Below the pieces are notes generated by a model. It ran no database searches, was not told where the DNA came from, and saw only the letters and a list, made by a program, of their open reading frames with translations. A DNA stretch of 64,000 nt from Topomyia yanbarensis (lineage: Eukaryota; Arthropoda; Insecta; Diptera; Culicidae): assembly GCF_030247195.1 (NCBI RefSeq), contig NC_080672.1, forward strand, positions 388,385,037-388,449,036, given 5' to 3'. Below, one piece after another: positions 12,801 to 24,293 of this stretch (within the stretch, counting starts at the first letter, position 1; each line of letters opens with the position of its first letter). The position numbers and the translations under genes were made by a program.

Positions 12801-13039
12801 TAATGCAAGTAGAAATGTTTACGCCCTTTTGACAAATTGCTCTTGTATCAAAAAATTGAAATTGTCAAAGAAAATCATGGAAATTCATAAACCGAACACA
12901 ACTTCAAAGTTTCGTTTGAATCGACGATGGTCATATTTTGTGGTCGGCCGGTTTCTCATGGAATTCCTCAGTTAGTGACAACTTGTTGACTCAAGAGCAA
13001 TTTTTTAGAAAGGCGTAGAAGTTTTTGCATGTGGCATTT

Positions 13040-13880
13040 TTCAAAAATAATTCTTCGATTACTTTATTTTATTCAGCAAAACTATTTGAGAAAATGTTAC
13101 AGAGAATGAAAAGTTCTGCATGAAAACGCTATAGACTGAAAAAATGTTGAAACATTTGTCAAACAGTTTAAAAATTAAATTACAAAAAGACTATTTTTTT
13201 CAAATTTTGCATCTTTTGTCATTGAAAATATACAGAGAAAGAAAATATTTTTTATGTAATTTCGGAATGGAGAAACTATTTTTAACGATGACTTTAAATA
13301 TGTTTTTAAATGTCATGCAAATTTACAGACAAAACTATAATTTTACTATGAAATGTGATTCTGAATTCCAAATCAAATCAAAATTCATTTAACGAAAATC
13401 TTTTAAAACGCGATAGTTTACGAGATATTTTGAACTCAATTTCATCGAAACCATCAGTTTGCAAAATTATGCTCTTTTTAGAAGTTATTCGCGTTCTCTA
13501 TCGGGAACTATAAACCGATAAATGTTCATTATTTTAAATATAACAAAAAATTTTCAGTGTCCTAAATGAAGAAGCTCACAAGAAAAAAAAATTCCAAACT
13601 AAAACTTTCAACACATTTTAAAAATCCATACTATTTGCAATCAATATGGGGCTTTATTATTGAATATGATTTCAAATACCTTTTCAGATCAAAATGCTCC
13701 CTACAAAAATTTCGAAAATGCAGTAGTTTTTGATATATTTAACATTTTGCTTCAACAAAAACAATAATTTTGCTTCATTACGACTTTCTGATAAGTTATT
13801 CGCGTTTTTCCACCAGGAACAATAGGCTTTCCAAAATGCAGCGAAAGCTACATGAAAACAATAAATATATGATTCTACTA
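13040..13880 (+). mobile_element. single-arm copy of fold-back family F2
   Basis: In the same orientation as the left arm at 10046-10890: TTCGATTACTTTATTTTATTCAGC, broken by differences, then an ACTATAATTTTACTATGAA block, CGCGATAGTTTACGAGATAT and a final CTACATGAAAACAATA. The opposite arm is absent. The 82-codon frame at 13144-13392 is repeat sequence. Confidence 0.65.
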
Positions 13881-14660
13881 TAGTCATGTGAAGGAAAAGG
13901 CTCGTCATCAATGAAAGCGCGCCAGATATTTCGTCTGAGTTAACAATATAATAATTGAAGGTGTTGTTTAAGTAGATAATCGAAAAAAAACATGATCAAA
14001 AAAGAGAATGAAAAAAAATGCCTCGAAACGCAAAAGTGATCGGCGCAGTGGAATGCACAACTTCAATTCCACACTCTGGCGACGACGAGGACACCGAAAA
14101 AGTCATTCGCAAGTACAAAGCCAGAATCAGCTGCTGGAAAAACATGTATTTGCAACATTTTCTTCCTGGGTTCCATGATTTTTCACATCATTTGCCACTT
14201 TCTCATTGTCTGAATGACGTGAATGGATTGCACTTATTATTTGTGTTATTAATTTTTATATAATCTACAGTATTCATACTTTGCAAATAAAAGTTGAATT
14301 GCCAAAACAAACTGACCTACTTGACCAAACCAAAACGTTTTCTTGGAAAAATAGTAGCAACTTTGTGTACATGAACGAGTATAGAAAGGCGATAGGTTCG
14401 GGCATTGTACACTCGATGTTTTGCAATGCAGGCGGGTAGTGTGGGTTTGGATTGAGTTCGACACTGTGTGGTGTGACGTGTGTGTTGCTTGTGAGTTGCG
14501 TTGGGATAAGTTAATTTATTTTTCTGCTTTTGTGTGCGTTAGATTGATACGGGTCAAAATGTTATTGGCGGTTTGTAGGTGCATAGGGTGATGGGGCTAG
14601 TGACACACACGTTTCATATTTCAAATATGTGTGATGCTTCTTTCTATCACTGAGTCATAT
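13881..14660. other. no recognised gene
   Basis: An 81-codon frame starts at 14018 (MPRNAKVIGAVECTT...). Its first 45 residues look reasonably protein-like (a DDEDTEK acidic patch, then basic residues), but the second half becomes hydrophobic and AT-driven. I do not recognise it. It could be a small exon or chance. Confidence 0.3.
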
Positions 14661-14664
14661 GACA

Positions 14665-14805
14665 GTATGCTTCTGTACGCAGCGCACCTGGGTTCGAGTC
14701 CCAACCTCGCACATAGGACTAGAAATTTTTCATAAGAGATTTTGCTAACCCGAAAAGGCGAATGACCTTAAGGTTAAACCTCTAAAATCGAAAAAAAAGA
14801 GAATA
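14665..14805 (+). mobile_element. tRNA-derived SINE (5' truncated or diverged)
   Basis: A polymerase III B box, GGTTCGAGTCC, lies at 14691-14701. It is followed by the family body: CCTCGCACATAGG, AATTTTTCATAAGAGATTTT, CTAACCCGAAAAGGCGAATG and ACCTTAAGGTTAAACCTC. The A box half is poorly preserved. It ends near AATCGAAAAAAA. Confidence 0.8.
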
Positions 14806-15097
14806 TGCTTCTGTAGGTGTTTCTGAAGCACGGGCGGATTGAACTGGATCTGCGCCTGTTGAAGAGCGGATGTTGGTTGGTGATTTTGTTGGGCGAGAAG
14901 ATTTAGCTATGATAGAGTAGTTTCAGTTTGTTTCAAAAAGTTGTGAAGCTAATCTGTACTATTCCTGGCGGTTAACCCAAGGGTGATGCCATCTGGCCAA
15001 GATAAAGCACGTATTGGTTTTTATTGTAATCACAGGTTTAATTTATTGCTACGAACAGTTTTGTGTCGAACTTCAAAACTGGTATACAGTGCCGTTC

Positions 15098-15233
15098 TTT
15101 TTTTTTAAATTTTATTTTCGATTATAGAGGTTTTAACCTTAAGGTCATTCGTCTCTTCGGGTTAGAAAAATCTCTTATGAAAAATTTCTAACCCTATGTG
15201 CGTGGTCGGGACTCGAACCCAGGTGCGCACACT
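15098..15233 (-). mobile_element. tRNA-derived SINE
   Basis: The same family as at 14665, on the opposite strand and only 300 bp away. The B box complement, GGACTCGAACC, is at 15209-15219. The tail (TTTTAACCTTAAGGTCATTCG) is well preserved. The A box half is truncated at about 15233. Confidence 0.8.
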
Positions 15234-15689
15234 GCCGTTCTCTTTGTTGCGTCATTGTTCGAAGTACGTTTAGAACTGTTTTTTTTTAATAAGAGTATTC
15301 AGCAGGTATCGACCTAAGGACACGTTCTGGTGTGGTTTAGTTTTAGATTCATAATTTTGACAGTTCTATAGCATATAACTGGAAATTTCAAAACAAGAAC
15401 TTACACACCCCAGCAGCAGCTAGAGTGGTTGTTCTTTTTAATTTAAAATTTCCGCCACACCTTGTCTTAAACGTTACTGGAGTCAGAATTATTTTTCCCC
15501 ATTTTATCCGGTCTGAGTAGCTTTGCTGATAGATTTTTTTACTAAGTTGTTTATTGTAATTGCTTAATGCCAAGAGCAGTTCATCAATTGTAGTAATCAA
15601 TTGGTTTAAAAGTAAAGGCAGAGAGCGTCATGTTGTACTTGGATTTTAAATTTTTTTCAAATGTCAAATGTCAATCAATTCCTGAATAC

Positions 15690-17110
15690 CCAGAATCCAC
15701 AGATTCTCTTTTCAGAATATTCAGAATCCTCAGAATCTTCAGGATTTCCAGGATCTTCAGAATCTTCAGACTCTCCAAAATTTCCAGAATCTCCAGACGC
15801 TCCAAACTCTCCAGGCTGTAGAGTCCCCAGAATCTCCAGCTTCTCAAGAATCCTCCCAATATGCAGAATCTCCAAAATTTACAGTATCTTCAATATTCCC
15901 AGGTTCTCCGGAATCTCCAGAATTTCCAAGATCTCCAGAATCTACAGGATCTACAAAATTTTCAGAATCTACAGAATCTCCAAGATCTCTAGCATTTCCA
16001 GAATCTCCAGAATCATCACAAACTCCATACTCTCTGCGATGTTCAAAAACTTCTGTATCTTTAGAATCTCCAGAATCTTCAGAATCTCCGAAATCTCCAG
16101 ATTTGCCAAAATCTCCTGAAACTCCAGAATCTCAATAATCCTCAGAATCTCCAGAATCTCTAGAATATCTAGATTCTCCAGGTTCTCCATGATTTCCAGA
16201 ATCTATGGGATCTTAAGAATCTCCGAATCTCCAAACTCTCCAGGTTCTCTAGAATCCCCAGAACCTCCAGTTTCTCCAAAATCTTTACTATTCCCAAGAT
16301 CTCTGAAAAAGAAAATTCAGAATCTTCGAAATCTCCAGAATCTTTAGAATCTCCAGAATCACCAGGATGTCCAAAATTTCTGGAATCTTCAGTATCTCAA
16401 GAATCTCCAGAATTTTCAGAATCTCCATGATCTCCAGAATCTCCAGCATCTAAAGAATATCCAAAATATCTAGAATATCCAGAATCTATAAAAACTTTGG
16501 TTTATCCAGGTTCTATAGAATATTGGAGAATTTCTAGAATCTCCAGAATCGTCAAATTCTCCAGAATTTCCAGGATATCCAGAGTCTCAAGAATCTCCAG
16601 AATTTCCAGAATCTCCAGTATCTCTAAAATCTCAAGAACCTCCTAATTATCCACGTTCTACAGTATCACCAAAATCTCCAGAATCTCCGGAATCTCCAGA
16701 ACTTTGTAAATCTCTAAAATTTCCAGAATTTCTAGACTCTCCAGGCTCTCTGGAATATCTAGAATCTCCAGAATCTCTAGAATCTCCGGCATGTACAGAA
16801 TCTCCGCGATTTACAGAATCTCCCGAATCTCCAGAATTTGCAGGATCTCCAAAATCTCTAGAATCTCCAGAATCTATAAAAACTTTGGTTTATCCAGGTT
16901 CTACAGAATATTGGAGAATTCCTAGAATCTCCAGAATCCTCAGAATCTCCAGAATTTCCAGAATATCTAGAATCTCAAGAATCTCCAGAATTTCAAGAAT
17001 CTCCAGAATTTCCTGAATCTCCAGTATGTCTAAAATCTCAAGAACCTCTTGATTATCCAAGTTCTATAGTATCACCAAAATCTCGTGAATCTTTAGAAGT
17101 CCACAATCTA
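15690..17110. repeat. degenerate 9-bp satellite, consensus CAGAATCTC
   Basis: About 1.4 kb of tandem variants of CAGAATCTC: for example CAGAATCCT, CAGAATCTT, CAGGATTTC, CAAAATTTC. Because the unit is three codons long and lacks stops in several frames, it produces open frames on both strands that encode tripeptide repeats (Arg-Ile-Ser, Pro-Glu-Ser, Leu-Glu-Ile types). A longer block (ATAAAAACTTTGGTTTATCC, then TTCTA and ATATTGGAGAATT) occurs twice, at about 16487 and 16877, showing an internal duplication of about 390 bp. I treat the open frames as by-products of the repeat. Confidence 0.92.
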
Positions 17111-17189
17111 CAATCAACAATCTTCAACCTGCAATCTAAAATCCGCAATACAGTATCTGGAACCCGAAATTCCGGAATCTGGGAAATCG

Positions 17190-17480
17190 AAAATTTTGTG
17201 CTCTCATATCAAATGTACGCTTCAAGTTTTTGTGTTCCCTGAAAGTCTCACCCGTCTGACGTGCTCGGTCTGTACGTGCAAGCTCCGTGTGGTCTTCGTA
17301 TAGGCCCGTCCCGGTTCGTGACACGTGTTTCATATTTGTTTTGAACGTGTGTGTCCTCATGTGTTCCCGTGTCTGCTCCGTGTGTACTCCCACATACGCC
17401 TTGTTCGTTTTCCATCCGTACGTGACCCGTACCTCCGAGTGTGATTGTGCTTGTTGTGTGTTATGTCCTTTGCGTCTGTC
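17190..17480. repeat. GT-rich, short-period degenerate repeat next to the 9-bp satellite
   Basis: On the reverse strand this block is rich in CACACGG, ACACGT and GACACA-like words with irregular spacing near seven bases. A 139-codon reverse frame (17136-17555) spans it and encodes a Thr/His/Arg-rich peptide with loosely repeating THTxxTREH patterns. I favour a decayed simple repeat over a gene. Confidence 0.5.
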
Positions 17481-17559
17481 AAATCGGTCAAAAATACTAA
17501 TTGCTTTTAAGGATCTGCTCAAAACATCTTGCGTGTTTCGACAATACTTGGACATTTAC

Positions 17560-19370
17560 AACGAAGCCTAGTGATGGACATCTGAAATTTTTTTTCTCCA
17601 TATATTTTCAATCCGGAACTTTTTTATTATTAATTTCAATACGGTTTCCTGATTTGGCTCAAATTTGGGAAAAATCAGAATGGTGTGGAGTAGAAATAGC
17701 TCCGTGATACTTGATCATCCTACTCTACAGTAGTTTATACCTCTTCAATTATGGAGTCTCTTCCAGCTCACTAGTGCTCAGGGACCCCGAGTTGTTTAAG
17801 GACGGCCCTAGTCCATCGAGGTATTGTGATCTGATTAACAATTCACCGCTTGGATCTAGGCTAAGCAAAATTGAGTTCTGCGTAAATTTGTTTAAAGTGG
17901 AACCATTTTTGACAGGATTTTTCATCTGATGTTTCGCTGTGAACCTGACTATTCTGCTAAGTTCAACGAAAGAAATTTATCTAAATAATTACATTAGAGC
18001 ACGGGATTTGAATTTACTTGAACGGAAAACATTTCTAACTTTCCTTTTCTAGCTGAAATCGACTCCAATAGATGCCAGAAACTTTTACAAGATTTACTCA
18101 ACAAGAACTGGAGATATTGACTTTCGAGCTACTTTGCTCCTTTTCTGCTAAAAATGTGAGTTGAATTAGCTGGTGGTTCCACTCAGCTCTAACTGCGCCT
18201 TATCACAACCATGCAGAAGATTCAATGTAATCTGACACATCGAAACTTAACAGACAGTTATCCCACATAGCTGCAGCTTGCACCGCATTGCGTCACCGGC
18301 CTCATCTATTTACGTTCACATTTCCTTCGCGCCTCAGTGATTATTTTAATCAGTCAAATTTCTCGCAACACCCTTCAGCCAGACAATAGTTCTGCGTCGG
18401 TAACTAAACCCATTGCTGGCATTGTTTGACTAGCGAAACGCTAAGAATCCCACGCTGGAGAATGCGAACTGACGCCCGCTGCTTACCTCGCCGCCCGTCA
18501 GGCAGGCGCCGCCCCCCTGCGGAGCGGATGCGTGGAAGTACCACTATTTTGCATATCTACATCGGTGTACCGTGCGCCTTCCTGGTACCTACACTACCAG
18601 CACCCGCCGCCACAAACAGACAAGCAGATGGAATTGAAATTTCTATCATCCGTCAGTTACCCTCACTACTATGCACTACTGGAAGCACGGTTCGCGGGTG
18701 TCAGTTGTGCTCGGATGCGTCGGATGAAGATTTGTACCAGGCAGCTAGCAGCAGCAGCTCTATGCTATGATGGCGCGTTCTCTCGAGGATGAATGCGTAA
18801 TTTATGTTAAATATTTGAACGAAACTCGAAATTTGGCAATCTGTGCATGATGCGGCCAAATATTCGGCTGGCACGGCGTTGCTTTCTGCAAACATGGGTA
18901 ATGTGTTTGAAGAGCGAACAGAAAAGTTGGCTGTGTTGTTTTAATCTCGTGTCTGTATATTTCGTGGTGTAAGACGCCGGTTTTGTTTGGTTATTACATA
19001 TAAAATGAGTTTGGTACTTTGTGAACATTATCAAATTTTTAAACTAGATGACATATTCTTCACCAATCATTGGAATGATATTCAACGCTTATAATTTTTT
19101 TTTCTTTACTCGCTCGCTCTGACCTAAATTTTGCTCCCATAAATGCTAGATTTAATCTTTTGTACCATGATGCAACAAATTATTTTCCAATTCGAACCGA
19201 AACACTTAAAAGCAAAATCAAATATGTTTGTAGAGTTTAAACGATTATGGTTTAGTTTCTTAGGTCATTGCCCGCTCGCTAAAAAAAACATTAAAATCAC
19301 TATTTCTCCATGCACTTATCAGCCAGACTTATTTTTTAAAAACGCCCCAAAATTCATTTAAATATATATG
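17560..19370. other. non-coding DNA with a GC-rich block at about 18240-18900
   Basis: 18240-18900 is GC-richer than anything nearby, seems single-copy and has overlapping open frames (114 and 86 codons) without known domains. It could be a non-coding exon or regulatory region. The rest is AT-rich and unrecognised. Confidence 0.35.
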
Positions 19371-19371
19371 A

Positions 19372-19990
19372 CACGATTCGGGTGGAAGAAGAAACGCTTT
19401 TGGACTTGTCGGATGGGTTTATATGCCCTATCTACAAGGAGGGCCACACACTGGAGTGAAATTACTATCGAGACATAACTATCCTCAATTTCTTCCACAT
19501 GGTACTCTCCCGTGCTCTGTTTAGCAAACCGAGCTCGCTAGCTGAATGCATTGGTAGCAAGGCTTCAAGAATTACGATCAGCAACGAACTGGATGTTTAC
19601 TCTGCGATAAATCCTGAATAAATTTCGAGAATACATCTCACGGGTTCACCAGCTGTTTGTGGATTTCAAAGCAGCGTACGATTCAGGGAAACGTCACGGT
19701 TTGCGATACGTAGGCCTGATATGTAAAAGAAAAGAATCAGCTTTACATGAGCCGGCATAGCGTAGTTGGTAAATTTATTAGTTTGTAAGCAGCTCACCTA
19801 GGTTCGATTCACAACCCCGCACATAGAGTTGAACAATTCCAAAGAGATTTTTCTAACCCGGAAAAGGAGGCGAATGACCCTAAGATTAAAACTTCTATAA
19901 TCGAAATAGCAAAATCAGCATCATGAGATCTGTCCTATTTCTTGGCTTCGACAACGACATCGCTGGCGTTAGTCGCAGAGCAGTTCACAG
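19372..19990 (+). pseudogene. decayed non-LTR reverse transcriptase fragment, interrupted by a SINE
   Basis: Three conserved pieces of an RTE-like reverse transcriptase can be read forward, in different frames. (1) Near 19405: GFICPIYKEGHTLE, a stop, then NYYRDITIL, matching the usual ICPIYKKGD...NYR segment before motif A. (2) Near 19650: HQLFVDFKAAYDS, which is motif A with its catalytic Asp. (3) Near 19933, beyond the SINE: FLGFDNDIAGVSRRAV, in the place of the usual (F/Y)ADDIDIIGRS motif with the second Asp pair spoiled. Stops, frameshifts and a deletion between motifs A and C make it non-functional. It lies in the opposite orientation to the better preserved RTE at 44-48.6 kb. Confidence 0.75.
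19750..19912 (+). mobile_element. tRNA-derived SINE, nearly full length
   Basis: A box TAGCGTAGTTGG at 19758-19769 and B box GGTTCGATTC at 19801-19810, with normal tRNA-like spacing. The family body CCCCGCACATAGAGTT, TTCTAACCCGGAAAAGG and GCGAATGACC follows, and the tail ends CTATAATCGAAATAGC. It is inserted in the reverse transcriptase remnant, so it is the younger of the two. Confidence 0.88.
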
Positions 19991-22850
19991 TGGTCCAGAA
20001 TGCAAATTTAGCAGAAATTTTGAAATTTTACTAAAACTAAACAACTTAGCCTCATTAAGTCTTTGGAGAAGTTTTCGTAGTTCGTGAACCCTTTCTTTTC
20101 GTTAAAAAAAAACAGCCAGGGTGGTTCTAATTTTACCAAGATCAAAAAATTAACTTTTTAATCATTCCAGCTTGTAGAACGACATAGTTAAGTTGTAGAA
20201 CGACATATTTTGGAAAAGTTTACTGAAGACATCTAAGCTCTAGCTGTCATACTTTTTAATTTTACAATAAATTTAAAATCGAAGGTTAGGGTGTTTCTTG
20301 GAAAAACTGTTTTTTTTTATTAACTTTTGCGGTTTTGATTTAAAAAAGAAGTAGTCTTCAGACAACTTTAAGACTGTTTTTAGGCGAACAATTTGTTTCA
20401 TGGCACCACATATCTAACTCTTTTCGTTGACAAGCTATGAGCACTTTTTCGCCAAAAATGGTTTTTTTTGGAATAACAATATTATGCATTGGGGCAAACA
20501 AATGGGTCATGATTAGAGTTATAATTTAGCAAAAAATAGCGAATACGATATTTTTTAAATATCATAAAATTGATAAAATAATCTATTTTTGATATATTAA
20601 GTGGTTATATTTTTTGAATGATACAAGTTAAAGTTTTGATGTGTTAGAAGAAAATTTTCGTCTTTAAAATCTTCGAAAAATATCAGAAGGATAGGATGGC
20701 AAAAAATGAAAACTGAAAAAGTTATATTATAAATTTGGTTTTTCATAAATTGACTCTTTGTAATATGTTTAAATTACTTTCACGGTGGACAAAATAAAAA
20801 ATATAGTTTCGTGTTCATGATAAAATATTGCACTTTACAATACTTTGCTATTCATTCAAATAGTGGGTAGGGTGGTTCTATATTTAATAAAATCAGCAAA
20901 TTAACTTTTTAATGATTCGGGATAGAGTTTCGCTGTCTTCCCGAAAATTGAAGAAAATAAAATTTTAAAAAACTTTGTCAAAGACCTTGAAACTCTATGT
21001 AGTGTTCTTTCCACTTTATAAGAAATTTACCAAAAAATATATGAGTGTTTCTTAAAAAAAATGGTTTTTTATATAACTTTCACTGTTTTGATTTATCATT
21101 AAGATAACTTTAGAAACACTTTCGGATATTTTGAAGGAGAGCAATTTGTCCTAATATACCGAACCTCTAGCTTCTCTCGTTAGAAAGTTACATATAGTTT
21201 TTACTAAAAATAAACTATTTATTTAATAAATTAACTTTGAAACGAAAAGAGTTTAGTAGTTGGTGTTTTAAAGCAAATTATGTGCCCTAAAATAATTTTC
21301 CAGTTGTCTAAAGGGTATTTTATTGTAAAACAAAACTACAAAAGTTATAGAAATAAAACCGTTTTTTAAGGAACACCTTAAAGCTTAAAGTAGTTGCGCC
21401 AAATTTTAGGTTAATTGGTCGAAGAAAGAATTTTTAACCGATTTTTGAAAGGCATTACTCCACTGTTTTTTGAAAAATTGGACCATAGGAACTTCAACCG
21501 ATTATTTTCGTTTTTCGGAGAAACAGTTGTTTTTATGGTCCATATTTCTTCAGCAAAATTATTTATTTGGTTAAATCACATCGTCAAATCAACAAACATA
21601 AGTCGCTAGTTGGATTAATTATCATTTGGATACCCGCTTGTCGTGAACTTTTATTAACCACAAACTTCCAATGTCGTAACAACAAGAACGCTCGTGAATG
21701 CTCTCAATCACTCTATACTCAATTAAAAGCTTTTAATTTTCTCTGTAAAATGAGCCCAAGCTGGTTTTGCAAATTAAAAAAAGTACCAATGGAGACGCAT
21801 TGTTAGTAATGATATTATTTTTAAATTCTCACTTAGATTCATGGCAAGAATATATTCAAAACTTTCAAATAACATGATCTACAAGGGATTCACTAGTGAA
21901 CAAAGGAGAGGGACTGAGTGAAAGAGTGGTTTCTTAGATGGTGAAAGCATACATATTATTCAATGACTTCTTTCAATTTATTGAAATAAGTTTTTTGTTA
22001 CTTTTCTTTATACGTGAAATCAAACAAAATTATCACAATATCAGACACAACAACCATGTGAATTTGATTTTGAAATAGCAATTTTTTGATGATTGCTCAA
22101 AGTAGAACCTGCCGTTTTCTTAGTGGTAAACGGCGTGTATTAGAGATTCAGTACATGATTCTGGAACAAAGAATGTAATTTTTTCGTTTGCTAATAACTC
22201 ATCTTTAGAATGACGTTTTTATTAAAAAAAAAACGATTTTTACGAAAATTACATCAAATTAAGCGAATTTTTTTGCCAAATTTGTTTTAAAACAGTCTGA
22301 TTTTTTGTCATTCTGTTAAAAATTTAATACAGTTTAGTTAGATAATTCAATCTTAAAAAACGAGTCGTTCTTAAGCCATCGTGCACGTCAGTTCAGAAAA
22401 CTTGGTTTACCGAAGAACGCGTTTAAAGGTCTAAACTCAATAGCATTTTATATTTGAAACATGCCGTGATAAAAAATCCGTATTTAAAATTATGATGCAT
22501 GTAAAATATGAAATTATTGTCCTAAAATACTTAAAAACATATTATTTGAACCAAAACGAAAAAAGTATATGTTAACCACGCTACCGATTAGTGAACGTCA
22601 AAGCCAAAAATAAATTAAACTTTCAAAAATTATTCAAACATCTCATTTGACACTTAAAAAACTAAATAATCATGTTTGAAGCACAATGATTAGATCTAAA
22701 TTTATTTCGAAGACATCATACCTATTTTTGAGCCACCCTAATAAGTAGTATAGTTCAGTAAAGTCAATTCAGTGCACACACATTTCCTTTAAAAATTATG
22801 AAACTTATGACAAAATAATTAATTTTGAGCCACTCTAATGAGTCGTAAAG
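19991..22850. repeat. cluster of diverged repeats sharing AGGGTGGTTC / GAGCCACCCT ends
   Basis: CAGGGTGGTTCTAATTTTA (about 20117) and TAGGGTGGTTCTATATTTA (about 20870) start two parallel segments of about 750 bp. Both continue through AAATTAACTTTTTAAT and GTGTTTCTT. Inverted pieces of the same text appear near 21230-21385. GAGCCACCCTAAT-like ends occur near 22730 and 22830. Related ends occur near 23120, 27975 and 28110. No coding capacity; 60-80-codon frames here are repeat-derived. Confidence 0.5.
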
Positions 22851-22903
22851 GTTTTTTTTTTAAATAATAATAGTAAATTTTATTACAGATTATTACACTT
22901 TCG

Positions 22904-23107
<204 letters not shown>

Positions 23108-23244
23108 TTTTCTTTTTTTTTTTTTGAGTCACCCTAAGATTATTTCTAATACATTTCCATATCAAAAACGAGTTCCGCTTACCAAAACTACATTACTCAT
23201 CTTATTTGAACCGATTTGACAAAGTTTTTTTTGTTTTATTTGAA

Positions 23245-23264
23245 ACGGCTCACAACTGAGCCGT
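23245..23264 (-). other. 3'-tail hairpin of the ORF1-only element
   Basis: ACGGCTCA CAAC TGAGCCGT, an 8-bp perfect stem with a 4-base loop, lies just upstream of the A-rich end of the element on the reverse strand. The 27015-27110 fragment has the outer part of the same stem (ACGGC ... GCCGT). A 3' stem-loop is a known recognition feature for several non-LTR reverse transcriptases, so a role in template choice is plausible but inferred. Confidence 0.6.
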
Positions 23265-23301
23265 GGGTCTTTTAATTTTTTACAATAGGTAAAAAAATAT
23301 T

Positions 23302-24293
23302 CTAAGATTGTCGGTCTTCCAGAACTTGTTTGCTGCTGCGTGTTGCGATCCTTTTCCTTGGCGGTGAAGCCGCTTGGCGGTCATTCAGTCTGCCTTCTCT
23401 CGCGTTATTGTTCCCGTCCATGTCGTCATCGGTACTGCTTTCTTGATGTTCACGATCAGAGGTTCTGATTTGTTTCTTGTTATTACAGGTCGCTGTTGTA
23501 TATCCGTCTGCATCGGTATATGCTTCTTTATTGGCGATGCTAGTTGTTGGTTTGGGAGCGGTTGTCTTGGTCGTTGTACCTGCATTATTGGTTAATTGGA
23601 TCGTTGTTTTTGGTTTATCTGATGGTGTCGGTGGCTGTTTGTTAGGCTTGTTGGCTGTAGTAGATGAGTTATGACTAGTTAATTCGGCGCATGTTTTTCC
23701 GTAGTGGGCTGTATGGTTACAGAATTGGCACGTTGGGGTCTGCCCGGGATATGTGATTAGCGTTATTTGCTTATAGGTCACGTCATCCTTCGATGATTTG
23801 CATTCGATAGTCATGTAAGAAGGTATTGGTTTAGTCACTCGCATCCTCACAATACGAACGCCGGTGGGAATGCCGGTGAAAAAATTTCTCCAGGTGTCAT
23901 TCGTAATAGATTCTACTTCTCCATATTGCGACATGATTCGTTTGATGAAATCTTCCTTCGGCGCGGGGCCAAATCATGGATACGCACGTCCACCATGTCG
24001 TTTTCCATTTGCACGCGGATCTTGATTCTGGTGCTATTAAATTCGATCTCGTGTTGCATGTTGTTCTTTGCAATGAAGTTTTCGGCCTGTGCCAAGCTTT
24101 TAAACGTGATCAAAACACAGTTTTTCACGTGATGTAGCTGAATGTACGTAACTTCAGCGAGATTAAGCTCCATTTTCACTTTAACTAATTGTTCCACTTC
24201 CTGAACTGTGGGTCTAACACGAGTTTTATTAAAGTTGATCGAAATCGTGTTATCCCGTAGCACGGGCACTATTGTTTCATTTGGCAAACTCAT
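23302..24293 (-). pseudogene. non-LTR retrotransposon ORF1 protein (RRM-like, CCHC zinc knuckle), one frameshift
   Basis: This is the nucleic-acid-binding ORF1 protein of a jockey/R1/I-group non-LTR element, which coats the element RNA. The first part (MSLPNETIVPVL... from 24293) holds an N-terminal domain of about 110 residues. An RRM-like region with VDVRIHDLAP and, after a one-base frameshift near 23925-23950, IMSQYGEVESITNDTW follows. The second frame contains the zinc knuckle CQFCNHTAHYGKTC (Cx2Cx4Hx4C), then a Thr/Pro/Lys-rich tail ending in basic residues and a stop at 23302. The combined length of about 330 residues is normal for such ORF1 proteins. I chose the ATG at 24293 because MSL is also conserved in the copy at 30714; an upstream ATG at 24323 is possible. 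The frameshift makes this copy inactive. Confidence 0.8.

Noticed and set aside
15630..16190. Open frames up to about 150 codons with SESS/PES or LEI repeats
   Set aside because: The 9-bp unit contains no stop in several frames, so these arise automatically; several frames on both strands are open at once.
23374..23674. Forward frames over the CCHC protein
   Set aside because: Antisense shadows of ORF1, which has a complete zinc knuckle on the reverse strand.
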